A DNA stretch of 64,000 nt from Planctomycetota bacterium (GTDB lineage Bacteria; Planctomycetota; Phycisphaerae; Phycisphaerales; SM1A02): assembly GCA_016873115.1 (NCBI GenBank), contig VGYB01000003.1:1-64000 (forward strand), in the 5' to 3' direction. Shown here in pieces: positions 8,901 through 15,253 of the stretch; the stretch's first letter is position 1, and every line of letters starts with the position of its first letter. The notes under the pieces were generated by a model. It was not told the DNA's origin, did not search any database, and was given only the letters and a program-made list of their open reading frames with translations. The position numbers were made by a program, and so were the translations under genes.

Positions 8901-9240
8901 TCCATTGTCGAGCTACGCGATCTGCGACCAGACCTGGATCGAAGGCGTGAAACGCTTTGACCGCGCAGAGGACCGCGTGCGTCGCACGGAGGATGCTGCC
9001 CTTCGCGCCCAGTTGCTCGAGGCGGCGTTCGAGCGCGGCGCGATGGATCGACCGCCGACCAAACCCGAGTCGGAGGGTGGCGATCAACGCCGCGGGCCGA
9101 CGCTGCTTGCCCGCATGCTTGAGACACGCGAGGAGGCGTTCTGGGAGATGTACCGACGAGGCCAGGACCCGGGCGCCGTGCGTTCCGGTGAGTGCGGATG
9201 CGGTGCAGCGATGAGCATCTTCGGTGGAGGTGACCGGTGA
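5917..9240 (+). CDS. Exported double-module amidohydrolase
   Basis: A 1,107-residue protein with a signal peptide (MTTMTCGVLGLIVSTVVA). The first half (about 20-480) has the composite-domain strands and the C-terminal GRIAPGCMANIVLM typical of imidazolonepropionase-like amidohydrolases, but at the metal site it reads MAYAGFIEPYL instead of PGxIDxHxH, so it lacks the HxH ligands. The second half (about 610-1060) is intact: ITPGLIDCHSHTG (HxH near 690), later HCHSYRQDE, LQHILEGYK and FNSDSDE supply further His and Asp ligands, and LEVGKDADLVVW closes the beta domain. It therefore looks like an active metal-dependent hydrolase fused behind a dead copy. The substrate is unknown; exported peptidase- or cyclic-amide-type activities are possible. 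GTGA overlaps the next gene. Confidence 0.85.
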   Translation: MTTMTCGVLGLIVSTVVAQVAPPNGMRVSDVRHDALVHCTVVTQPGTVILDATIVMKDGWIVAVGPSGSTAIPAGATAHDCTGLMAYAGFIEPYLPIDTTAQARAAASQADAHWNARVTPQVRARDAQFPAASMRESLRDAGFCVAAAWPSVGAWRGSGAAMTLADDDTHVMWVGHDLGQVAAFDRFTPPEGQEPPFDSARAVVYPASRMGAIALVRQVMRDAAWNAQAAAAWNAQPTGQDPPRASAALAALAPCLPGPGARALPLVVECSDEHAVLHTKGLLDEAGWTGWCVASGLEFRELDAVVATRLPLVVPLDFAKAPDLTNPRRADQISLRELGTWACSPMNPALLAGRGVTVALTTHRLKDRGDLHARLRTAVEHGLSADEALAALTTTPATLLGLGTTHGRIAPGCMANIVLMEGALASKDTQVRRVWVAGRQSIVKPKPVLPIDGGFVMTSGDRSLRGSINLVKGTVSLMKPPAEGAEASSKPEFVKADKVDLGQRMISFVAPAGTLDATARVRMVGEVDGTTIRIEGVTPRGDRTVWTMIADATVPTDDSPKTTANGGEEDDGAKAVPDAPKGNDAASQDDGSSAPKDPRHPAALTLLSTAPFGDAGVRFDRTAKGDRAPRAIQRTVFRNATVWTSSAAGIMEGCDVLIDGGKVAAIGRALAVLAGTQELDCAGRHITPGLIDCHSHTGVLGEVNEWTQACTAEVSIGDVIDPTDINWYRQLAGGLTAANQLHGSANPIGGQNSVVKLKWGEPASAFLIPDAKPGIKFALGENVVRPRDRYPDTRMGVEAYMRDRFRAAAEQRAALAHWNALPTATRSRTVPPHVDDELTVLGEILVGERVVHCHSYRQDEIVMLLDLADELGFKVATLQHILEGYKVADRIARHGAGASSFSDWWAYKMEVMDAVPHNGAVMAGQGVLTSFNSDSDELARRMNTEAAKACRYGGLEPAEALKFVTINPAIQLGIGHRTGSLEVGKDADLVVWTTDPLSSYAICDQTWIEGVKRFDRAEDRVRRTEDAALRAQLLEAAFERGAMDRPPTKPESEGGDQRRGPTLLARMLETREEAFWEMYRRGQDPGAVRSGECGCGAAMSIFGGGDR

Positions 9241-10541
9241 GAGCCATCATCCTGAGCCTGGCACTGTGTGCGACCGCGTACGCCCAGAATTCGACGGCGC
9301 CCAGCCCCGCTCCCGGGCAGGTGACCTGCATCCGCAACATCACCGTCCACACGATGGACCCCGGCTTCACCGTGATTCCCGATGCCGCGGTCCTGATCGG
9401 CGTCGATGGTCGCATCGAACGCATCGTGCCGGCTGCGCAGGCGCCGCAGGACGGTGTGCTGGTCTTCGATGGCCGGGGTCGACACCTGTGGCCGGGCTTC
9501 ATCTCGAGCGCCACCACGATGGGCCTGATCGAGGTGCAGCAGGTCCGCGCGACGGATGACCGGACGGAAGTCGGCCAGTTCCATCCCGAGGTCGAGGCCT
9601 GGGTCGCCATCAATCCTGACAGCGATCTGCTGGCTGTCGCAAGAGCCAACGGGATCCTTGGTGCGCTTGTCTTCCCGCAGGGTGGTCGCGTGAGCGGCAC
9701 GGCCAGCATGATCAGGCTCAACGGGTGGGATACCCACGACTTGGTCTTGCGAAAGGACAGTGGCGTCATCGTTCGTTGGCCGGCCACCGAACCGACGGTG
9801 CAGTGGTGGACGCGCTCGACGCCTGATGACCAGGCCAAGCGGATCAACCGCGACCTTCGAGAGGTGCGGGAGTTCTTCAGCCGCGCCAAGGCCTATGTTG
9901 CCGCGCGTGATGCCGGATCGACCAAGGTCGACGACCTGCGGTTCGAGCGGCTGCGTCCTGTCCTCTCAGGCAAGGCGCCCATCTACCTCGAAGCCAGCAG
10001 TGCCGGCCAGGTCGCCAGCGCAGTGACCTGGGCCATCGCCGAGGGCTTCAGGCCGGTCATCGTCGGCGGTCCGGGTGCGCTCGACCAGGCGGATCTGCTG
10101 CGCGCGCACGAGGTGCCCGTGATCGTCATGGGGGTCCACCGCGTGCCGCGGTGGGCGCACGAGGCCTGGGACGCTGCCTTCACGCTGCCGGCACGACTGG
10201 CCGAGGCGGGCATCCGGTTCTCGATCGCCACCGGCGATGAGCCGAGCAACGACCGAAACCTGCCGCACCACGCCGCGACGGCCGTCGCTCATGGCCTGCC
10301 GCATGACCGTGCCGTGGCCGCCATCACGCGTGATGCGGCCATGATTGCAGGTGTCGGCGACCAACTCGGCTCGATCATGCCCGGCATGCGAGCCAGCGTG
10401 ATCCTCTGCAGCGGCGACCCGCTCGATGTGCGCACCCCCGTCGAGGCTGCTTGGATCGACGGGCGACAGCTGGATCTGTCGAATCACCAGACCAGGATGC
10501 TCGAGAAGTACCAACGGAAGTACGACGCACCCAAGCCTTGA
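9237..10541 (+). CDS. Exported amidohydrolase-like protein without metal ligands
   Basis: A 434-residue protein with a short signal peptide (MRAIILSLALCATAYA). It has the amidohydrolase composite beta domain at both ends (VLIGVDGRIERIV and SIMPGMRASVILCSGDP) and a TIM-barrel-like middle, but the expected PGxIDxHxH site reads LWPGFISSATTMG, so no HxH is present. Late motifs such as FSIATGDEPSNDRNLPHHAATAV resemble the barrel strand that normally carries the catalytic Asp. It starts at GTG 9237 inside the stop of the double amidohydrolase (GTGA), so the two are co-translated and probably act together, this one as a pseudo-enzyme or binding partner. Confidence 0.8.
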   Translation: MRAIILSLALCATAYAQNSTAPSPAPGQVTCIRNITVHTMDPGFTVIPDAAVLIGVDGRIERIVPAAQAPQDGVLVFDGRGRHLWPGFISSATTMGLIEVQQVRATDDRTEVGQFHPEVEAWVAINPDSDLLAVARANGILGALVFPQGGRVSGTASMIRLNGWDTHDLVLRKDSGVIVRWPATEPTVQWWTRSTPDDQAKRINRDLREVREFFSRAKAYVAARDAGSTKVDDLRFERLRPVLSGKAPIYLEASSAGQVASAVTWAIAEGFRPVIVGGPGALDQADLLRAHEVPVIVMGVHRVPRWAHEAWDAAFTLPARLAEAGIRFSIATGDEPSNDRNLPHHAATAVAHGLPHDRAVAAITRDAAMIAGVGDQLGSIMPGMRASVILCSGDPLDVRTPVEAAWIDGRQLDLSNHQTRMLEKYQRKYDAPKP

Positions 10542-10604
10542 TGGACGCACGACGGCTGCGCGCGAAGCGCGGCCCCGTGCAGGATCCCATGGGGCGCGCC
10601 GCGG

Positions 10605-10853
10605 TCAGGCTGCGTCGATGACCGAATAGCGGTCGAGGTTCAGGGTGACGAGCTCGCCGTCGTCCTTGCGCAGCTCCAGGCGATCGAGCCAGAGGCGATC
10701 CTGGTGGGCATGCGCGAACCACGAGCCGGTCTTGGCCTGGCGCCAACGGATCACGACGCCCTCGACCGCGGTGGTCCACACCTGGGCGACTTGGGGCATC
10801 TGCTGCATCACGCGCACGCGCGTGCCGGGCTGGAGCGCGAGTCCTTCGAACAT
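10605..10853 (-). CDS. Small protein of unknown function
   Basis: An 82-residue, beta-rich protein (MFEGLALQPGTRVRVMQQMP onward) with many Trp, Arg and Asp residues; no signal peptide, membrane segment or known motif is visible. The pattern of alternating hydrophobic residues (TTAVEGVVIRWRQ, then DRLWLDRLELRKDDGELVTLNLD) suggests a small beta-barrel such as an SH3- or OB-like fold; that is inference. ATG 10853 was chosen because a TATACT hexamer lies eight bases upstream and the longer frame overlaps the peptidase gene. It follows the minus-strand dapB/peptidase pair after 22 bases. Confidence 0.6.
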   Translation of the reverse strand: MFEGLALQPGTRVRVMQQMPQVAQVWTTAVEGVVIRWRQAKTGSWFAHAHQDRLWLDRLELRKDDGELVTLNLDRYSVIDAA

Positions 10854-10861
10854 GGTCGGGA

Positions 10862-10867
10862 AGTATA
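10862..10867 (-). promoter_or_regulatory. Possible -10 element for the small gene at 10605-10853
   Basis: Read on the minus strand, TATACT ends eight bases before ATG 10853, where no Shine-Dalgarno exists. It lies in the 22-base gap after the M16-like gene, so the small gene may be transcribed independently with almost no leader. Confidence 0.35.
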
Positions 10868-10875
10868 GCCGTGCC

Positions 10876-12126
10876 TCATGCAAGATCGGTCGGTGCGACG
10901 ATCGATCGGCAGAGTCCGTCGCGCCATGACGCGCCGCAACGACGCGCAAGCAGTGCATTGACCTGGTCGAGGCTGACGCCACGCAGATCGGAGGTGAGTT
11001 CATCGAGCGAACGCAGTCGCCCATAGGTGAACCAGTCGCTGGCCAAGGCCATGGCGCGGGCCGATGTGCTTTCCTCACTCATGACCATGCGGCTGAGGAT
11101 GCCGGTACGGGCACGCTCGAGCTCCTCGGCATCGATGCCCCGCTCAAGGCGCTCGAGTTCGCGCAGGATGCAGTCCAGGGTCTCTTGTGCCCGCTCGGAA
11201 CGCGACCCGGCGTAGATCATGACACGACCAAGATCCCGGCCGCCGGAGTAGGAACTGCCCACGCTGTAGCACAGCCCGCGGCGTTCGCGCACTTCGTCGA
11301 AGAGCCTGCTGCTTGAGCCTCCGCCGAGGACGCGGGTGGCAAGCCGCATGGCGTGGCGATCCTCATCGCGCGCGCTGGGTGCATCGAGCGAGAGCGCCAT
11401 GTGGGTCTGGGAGGTCGGCATCACCTCGATGTGGCGCGTCGAGCGCGGTGATTGGCCCGGGACCATCGTGGTCGAGGATCCGGCCCACCCAGCGAGCGCT
11501 TGGTCAAGCACGGCACAGGCCGCGTCATGATCCACATCACCGGCAAGACCGATCAGCGTGCCGCCCGGAGTGCAGCGACGATGCCAAGCTGCGTGCAGTC
11601 CATCGGCGGTCAGCGCTCGAATGCCCTCCGGCGTACCCAGCCCCGACCGGTTGAAGGGCGCGGGCATGCTGATCCGCAGGAGGTGCTGTGTGCATAACTG
11701 TTGTGGTTCGTCGCGGATTGCAGCGATGGCCTGCAATCCAAGGGCCTTCGCTTGTTCGACACCATCAGGATCCATGCGTGGCGATCGCACCATCTCCCCC
11801 AGGCACGCCAGCATGTCGTTCGCCTTGGGACCCGTGGTCACGGCCGACAGGTTCACATGGTGCATCGAGGCTGCGGTGTTGCGCTGCACTCCCAGGACAT
11901 CGAGTCGCCGGGCCAACTCCTCACTCGTACTGCGTTCAGTGCCACGAAGGAGCATCTCGGCGCACATCGCGCTCTCTCCCTCTCCGGCTGCGCCGTCTGG
12001 ATCGCCCGAGGTACCGACGGGCGAAAGCCATGCGACACTGACGCTCGACATCGACGGCATGTGCTCGGAGAGCAGCCAGGCCCCACAGGTCAACCGGGTC
12101 GATCGGAGCGGTTTGGTCAGCGTCAT
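10876..12126 (-). CDS. M16 (insulinase/pitrilysin) family protein lacking the zinc motif
   Basis: A 416-residue protein with the two-lobed M16 architecture: a first lobe starting with VAWLSPVGTSGDPDG and a second lobe with the conserved RGLCYSVGSSYSGGRDLG segment (the Arg/Tyr pair that helps bind substrate). Where active members have HxxEH, this one reads ESAMCAEMLLRGT, so the zinc ligands are gone. Bacterial M16B enzymes often pair an active and an inactive chain, like the two mitochondrial processing peptidase subunits. A plausible active partner is encoded at 21970-23196, about 9 kb away. ATG 12126 overlaps the dapB stop (ATGA). Confidence 0.85.
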   Translation of the reverse strand: MTLTKPLRSTRLTCGAWLLSEHMPSMSSVSVAWLSPVGTSGDPDGAAGEGESAMCAEMLLRGTERSTSEELARRLDVLGVQRNTAASMHHVNLSAVTTGPKANDMLACLGEMVRSPRMDPDGVEQAKALGLQAIAAIRDEPQQLCTQHLLRISMPAPFNRSGLGTPEGIRALTADGLHAAWHRRCTPGGTLIGLAGDVDHDAACAVLDQALAGWAGSSTTMVPGQSPRSTRHIEVMPTSQTHMALSLDAPSARDEDRHAMRLATRVLGGGSSSRLFDEVRERRGLCYSVGSSYSGGRDLGRVMIYAGSRSERAQETLDCILRELERLERGIDAEELERARTGILSRMVMSEESTSARAMALASDWFTYGRLRSLDELTSDLRGVSLDQVNALLARRCGASWRDGLCRSIVAPTDLA

Positions 12127-12848
12127 GTCCTTGCTCCGGCCTGGTGACCAAGACGATGGTCGAGCCAGTCATCCATGGTCACCAGGCCGCTGGGCCGGCC
12201 ATGAAGCCAGTGCGCCAGGCGCAACGCGCCGATCGCGAAGAGCTGGCGACCGATGGCATCATGCTCGATGCGGATCATCTCGAATGGTCCCGCAAACTGC
12301 ACGGAGTGTGTACCGATCGTGTCACCCGCACGGATGCTGTGGATGCGTGACGGTGGCACCGGAATCCCCGACCCGGCGCTGACTGCGTCGGCCAGGGTCA
12401 GCGCGGTACCGGACGGAGCGTCGGCCTTGCGGTGGTGGTGGTGCTCGATGAGGTCGACCGCATACTCCGATCCGAGCAGGCGAGCGGCGTCACGGCAGAG
12501 CCGACGCGCCACCGCGACGCCCAAGGAGGTGTTTGGGGCGACCATCACGCAGATTTTTTTTGCGGCCCCCAGCACGGCCTCCCGAGCCTCGTCGTCAAGC
12601 CCCGTCGTGCAGGAAAGCAGCGCCGCTCCGTGTTCGGTCGCCAGGTGCGACGCTCGGATCGCGCCACGAGCGCTGCTGAAGTCGATCACACAGTCGATCG
12701 CTGCAACTGCTTGCGAATCAACGGTTTTTGTATCCATCTCCAGGACCGTCCGGCACCGCAATGATGGATCCGTCGCTGCTTCGATGACCGCGCGACCCAT
12801 TCGGCCGGATGCTCCGACGATGGCGATGTTGGTCATGGTGTGTGTCAT
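12123..12848 (-). CDS. dapB: 4-hydroxy-tetrahydrodipicolinate reductase
   Basis: A 241-residue DapB. It has the Rossmann nucleotide motif VGASGRMG (about 11-18), the CTTGL strand end near 80, and the substrate site EHHHHRKADAPSGTA at about 135-149 with the catalytic His and Lys. DapB reduces hydroxy-tetrahydrodipicolinate with NAD(P)H in the lysine and diaminopimelate pathway, cytoplasmic. No other dap gene is in the window. It is the first gene of a minus-strand pair with the M16-like gene (ATGA overlap). Its upstream region contains a 27-base interrupted palindrome that could be a control site. ATG at 12836 (MTNIAIVG) is an alternative start. Confidence 0.95.
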   Translation of the reverse strand: MTHTMTNIAIVGASGRMGRAVIEAATDPSLRCRTVLEMDTKTVDSQAVAAIDCVIDFSSARGAIRASHLATEHGAALLSCTTGLDDEAREAVLGAAKKICVMVAPNTSLGVAVARRLCRDAARLLGSEYAVDLIEHHHHRKADAPSGTALTLADAVSAGSGIPVPPSRIHSIRAGDTIGTHSVQFAGPFEMIRIEHDAIGRQLFAIGALRLAHWLHGRPSGLVTMDDWLDHRLGHQAGART

Positions 12849-12885
12849 GGATCGCGTCGGCGGTGAGTCGTGTCAAGGCCCCTGC

Positions 12886-12912
12886 TGACCCAAAATCAAA
12901 GATTTTGGATCA
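12886..12912. promoter_or_regulatory. Interrupted palindrome in the dapB / Lys-Ala mini-gene divergent region
   Basis: TGACCCAAAATC (12886-12897) and GATTTTGGATCA (12901-12912) form 12-bp arms with one mismatch around AAA. The arms are AT-rich in a GC-rich region and lie 38 bases upstream of the dapB start. There is no T tract, so an operator for divergent transcription is more likely than a terminator. Confidence 0.45.
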
Positions 12913-13026
12913 AGCCCCTTTCCAACTCCCGTCGATAACGGTACAACATGTGTGGTCACCGAGGTAACGCTGCGCGCCTCGACTGACTCTCCGACCCGAA
13001 GCGTGGCCAACATGGAGCCCATCACC

Positions 13027-13086
13027 ATGGCTAAGAAGAAGGCTAAGAAGAAGGCCGCGAAGAAGTCCGCCAAGAAGTCGAAGTGA
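13027..13086 (+). CDS. 19-residue Lys/Ala-rich peptide gene
   Basis: ATG 13027 to TGA 13086 encodes MAKKKAKKKAAKKSAKKSK: 11 Lys, 5 Ala, 2 Ser and the Met. The sequence resembles the tail of histone H1-like bacterial DNA-binding proteins but has nothing else. An in-frame ATG at 13012 would add MEPIT. A strong terminator (13108-13146) follows after 21 bases, and dapB diverges upstream, so this is a self-contained transcription unit. That isolation, plus the absence of any longer frame, argues that it is real and not the remnant of a larger gene. A role in nucleic-acid binding is inferred only from charge. Confidence 0.55.
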   Translation: MAKKKAKKKAAKKSAKKSK

Positions 13087-13107
13087 TTCGGCGGTAGGCC
13101 AAGCAAG

Positions 13108-13146
13108 ACACCAAGGGCCGGCCATGAGCCGGCTCTCGGTGTTTTT
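13108..13146 (+). terminator. Rho-independent terminator after the Lys/Ala mini-gene
   Basis: A 15-base arm (13108-13122, GGGCCGGC core) pairs with 13128-13142 around the loop CATGA, with one mismatch and one G-T pair, and is followed at once by five T (13142-13146). It lies between the mini-gene and the ferredoxin gene, and it rules out ferredoxin starts upstream of 13146. Confidence 0.88.
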
Positions 13147-13186
13147 GGGCGCATTACACTTCGGCCCGCCCGCACCACCAACGCCC

Positions 13187-13447
13187 ATGCCGCATGTCAT
13201 TGCTGAACCGTGCATCGCCACCAAGGACGCCAGCTGCGTCGAGGTCTGTCCTGTCGATTGCATCCACCCCACCAAGGGCGAGGGCTCGTTCGCCGGAGCT
13301 ACGCAGCTCTACATCGATCCGGCCACCTGCATTGACTGCGGACTGTGTGTGGATGAGTGCCCGGTCCGGGCCATCTTCCCCCAGGACGACCTGCCCGAGG
13401 AATGGAAGAAGTACATCCAGATCAACGCGGATCACTACACGAAGTGA
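13187..13447 (+). CDS. Ferredoxin, 7Fe/8Fe type
   Basis: An 86-residue ferredoxin with two iron-sulfur motifs: an N-terminal C-ATKDAS-C-VEV-CPVDC set (about 9-21), where the irregular spacing resembles the [3Fe-4S]/[4Fe-4S] FdxA family, and a regular CIDCGLCVDECP set near 48-59. It acts as a cytoplasmic electron carrier; the partner is unknown. ATG 13187 was chosen because an upstream frame start at 13124 falls inside the terminator hairpin. TACACT at 13155-13160 may be its -10 box. A hairpin follows in the convergent gap. Confidence 0.9.
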   Translation: MPHVIAEPCIATKDASCVEVCPVDCIHPTKGEGSFAGATQLYIDPATCIDCGLCVDECPVRAIFPQDDLPEEWKKYIQINADHYTK

Positions 13448-13501
13448 TCGGGGCCGACTTGATCGGTACCCGTCGCCACATGGCTCGCTGGGTGGCTGAT
13501 G

Positions 13502-13522
13502 CGGATTCCGCCTTGGAATCCG
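13502..13522. terminator. Hairpin between convergent genes
   Basis: CGGATTCC (13502-13509) and GGAATCCG (13515-13522) form a perfect 8-bp stem with a five-base loop in the 97-base gap between the ferredoxin and the convergent gene at 13545-13937. There is no T tract on either strand, so it may be a weak bidirectional terminator or an mRNA-end stabiliser. Confidence 0.4.
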
Positions 13523-13544
13523 AGCCAATCCCGGTCCCTGCCGC

Positions 13545-13937
13545 TCACTCGTCGTCGGGCGCTTCCTTGTTCACGCCGCTGGAGGCATCAGGCCGCTCGG
13601 TCCAGTCCTCGCAGCGCCCCGCGAGGTTGATCTCACTGGGCATGGTCTTGCGATAGCCGAGCTTGCGGGCGACTTCGAGCACATCGGTCCAACTCGGGAA
13701 AGGCTTGCCATTGACGCGCTTGAACGCATCGATGGCCATGAGCCACATGTACTGTTCGCGGCTCATCTCGCCCTCTTCGGCGCTGCGGATGAAGTCGGTG
13801 AGTCGGCGGCCGGGACCACGGCGGCGCTCCAGGTTGGTCGGTGACGCCGGTGCGGCGTCGCGGCGATCCTCGCCACCGCGTCGCTCCTTCATTCCGTAGC
13901 TGGGCTCAGGCTTGGCTGGGTCGTACGGGTCGCTCAT
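13545..13937 (-). CDS. Conserved-looking protein of unknown function
   Basis: A 130-residue protein. The first 60 residues are charged and low-complexity (KERRGGEDRRDAAP). The rest is helical, with a distinctive core, MSREQYMWLMAIDAFKRVNG, then FPSWTDVLEVARKLGYRKT. That core reads like a planctomycete protein of unknown function, but no domain name can be assigned with confidence. The helix-turn-like VLEVARKLGYRK might bind nucleic acid; that is speculation. ATG 13937 is supported by GGAGG nine bases upstream. It diverges from the membrane-protein gene at 14001 over 63 bases. Confidence 0.7.
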   Translation of the reverse strand: MSDPYDPAKPEPSYGMKERRGGEDRRDAAPASPTNLERRRGPGRRLTDFIRSAEEGEMSREQYMWLMAIDAFKRVNGKPFPSWTDVLEVARKLGYRKTMPSEINLAGRCEDWTERPDASSGVNKEAPDDE

Positions 13938-13983
13938 GGCGTGGTCCTCCGCGCCGGACGGATCCGCGCGCATCCCTACACTC

Positions 13984-13989
13984 TACAGT
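13984..13989 (+). promoter_or_regulatory. Possible -10 element before the membrane-protein pair
   Basis: TACAGT ends 11 bases before ATG 14001, which has no Shine-Dalgarno. A second similar hexamer, TACACT, lies at 13977-13982. Confidence 0.35.
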
Positions 13990-14000
13990 GCGTCACCCCC

Positions 14001-14468
14001 ATGAGCACCCTGCCCGACGAGGATGGATTGAACTGGTTCGAAGCTGCTTTGGGCTGGCTTCTTCCCGGCTACGGGCTCATCCGGCTCGGCCATCGTCGCC
14101 GTGGTATCTGGGCGATGGCGGCTGTGCTCGGTCTGTTCACCTCTGGCACGTTGATTGGTGGACTGGACTCGGTCGACCGGCGCGAGGATGGGCTCTGGTT
14201 CGTCATGCAGGCCGGCGCCGGACCGGTCGCGTTCGCTGCCGACTGGGGCAACACACGGCTCATCAAGAGCGGGCACTTTGGCCGGCTCGTCGAGACGCCA
14301 CCATCGCGGCTCATCGATCGCGGCTCGCAGCCGCGGGTCAGCACGCTCAAGTCCATCACCTATTCAAACGAGATTGGCACGCTGTTCAGCGCGTTGGCTG
14401 GCCTCATGAATGTCTCTCTTGTCCTGGACACGCTTCAACGCCGCCGGACCGAGGAAGCAAACTCATGA
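14001..14468 (+). CDS. Small polytopic membrane protein, function unknown
   Basis: A 155-residue protein with two or three predicted membrane helices (GWLLPGYGLIRLG to GIWAMAAVLGLFTSGTLIGGL, and a C-terminal LFSALAGLMNVSLVL). The opening WLLPGYG resembles a family of planctomycete membrane proteins of unknown function with an xWLxPGxG motif. ATG 14001 fits a TACAGT box just upstream; the longer frame from 13941 overlaps the divergent gene. Its stop overlaps the next start (ATGA at 14465), so the two form a pair. Confidence 0.65.
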   Translation: MSTLPDEDGLNWFEAALGWLLPGYGLIRLGHRRRGIWAMAAVLGLFTSGTLIGGLDSVDRREDGLWFVMQAGAGPVAFAADWGNTRLIKSGHFGRLVETPPSRLIDRGSQPRVSTLKSITYSNEIGTLFSALAGLMNVSLVLDTLQRRRTEEANS

Positions 14469-14710
14469 CGGCCCTTGCCTGGATCCCGATCCTTGAGCCT
14501 GTCGATCTGGGGCGGCTCTGGTGGCTGCTCATCGTGCCATTGTGCTTCGGCATCGCCATCGTCTATCGCGCCGTGAAGGCACCATCCATGGACCGCTTCC
14601 TGCCCGGTGTGCTCCGGCTCACGGCCAACATCCTTGGCGTGATGGCGCTTCTGGCTGCGCTCGTCTTCGTGGTGGTTTACGGTGCGCTACCGCTCTTGCC
14701 GGCGGATTGA
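14465..14710 (+). CDS. Small membrane protein partner
   Basis: An 81-residue protein with two membrane helices (LWWLLIVPLCFGIAIVY and ILGVMALLAALVFVVVYGAL) and a short basic link between them. ATG 14465 overlaps the preceding stop (TGA 14466-14468), indicating coupled synthesis with the 155-residue membrane protein. The 3' end overlaps the convergent gene by 34 bases. No motif indicates a function; a two-subunit membrane assembly is a reasonable guess. Confidence 0.6.
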   Translation: MTALAWIPILEPVDLGRLWWLLIVPLCFGIAIVYRAVKAPSMDRFLPGVLRLTANILGVMALLAALVFVVVYGALPLLPAD

Positions 14711-15246
14711 CGGGTCGCCAGGACAACCAGCACCATTGGCGCGGCGATGGTGAGCCAGCACACCACCACACCCGTCATGCCAACCCACGACCGTACCGAC
14801 GCACCATCGGCTGATTGGCCCCAATCGCGCACGGCACGCCGGAGCGACTGACAGGGCTCCTCATTCTCGGCGATTGGGGGGAAGAAGTGCTCGGTGTCCG
14901 TGGCGACCCACTGACAGAAGGACCACCGGACCGGCCATCCCAGCGCGACCGTCCCAACCCTGCGCTCCGCGGCCGATTCCGGCACGATCGGCAGGTCGAG
15001 CCACGCAGGAAGCCCAGGATCGGGCGTCTGGTCGGGCGCGTCGTCCTCGGCCTCGAGGTTGATCCACTCGACACCCGGACTGGATGCGCCATTGGCAACC
15101 CACAGGATGCCCCGAGCAGCAACGGCGTCGGTGAAGGACGGCTTGCACTGATCAACCTGTGAACCAAGGATCATGGGCTGCGCAGCAACGCCGAGTGCAG
15201 CCACCAGGCCGATCACGATCAACTTGGTCCGTCGTGACATGGCCAT
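14677..15246 (-). CDS. Bitopic membrane protein of unknown function
   Basis: A 189-residue protein with an N-terminal membrane segment (LIVIGLVAALGVAAQPMIL), an extracytoplasmic middle of about 115 residues with several Cys and Trp, and a C-terminal membrane segment (VGMTGVVVCWLTIAAPMVLVVLAT). ATG 15246 comes eight bases after the helicase stop, so it is the downstream gene of that minus-strand pair; ATG 15240 is an alternative. Its 3' end overlaps the convergent gene by 34 bases. No known domain was recognised. Confidence 0.6.
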   Translation of the reverse strand: MAMSRRTKLIVIGLVAALGVAAQPMILGSQVDQCKPSFTDAVAARGILWVANGASSPGVEWINLEAEDDAPDQTPDPGLPAWLDLPIVPESAAERRVGTVALGWPVRWSFCQWVATDTEHFFPPIAENEEPCQSLRRAVRDWGQSADGASVRSWVGMTGVVVCWLTIAAPMVLVVLATRQSAGKSGSAP

Positions 15247-15253
15247 GGTGGAC

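Noticed and set aside
7690-9087. 465-residue frame on the minus strand within the amidohydrolase gene
   Set aside because: The plus-strand frame has all the amidohydrolase motifs. The minus frame has no recognisable domain and mirrors the codon pattern of the real gene.
13124-13447. Ferredoxin start at 13124
   Set aside because: That start lies inside the terminator hairpin (13108-13146). The 13187 start gives a standard ferredoxin N-terminus.
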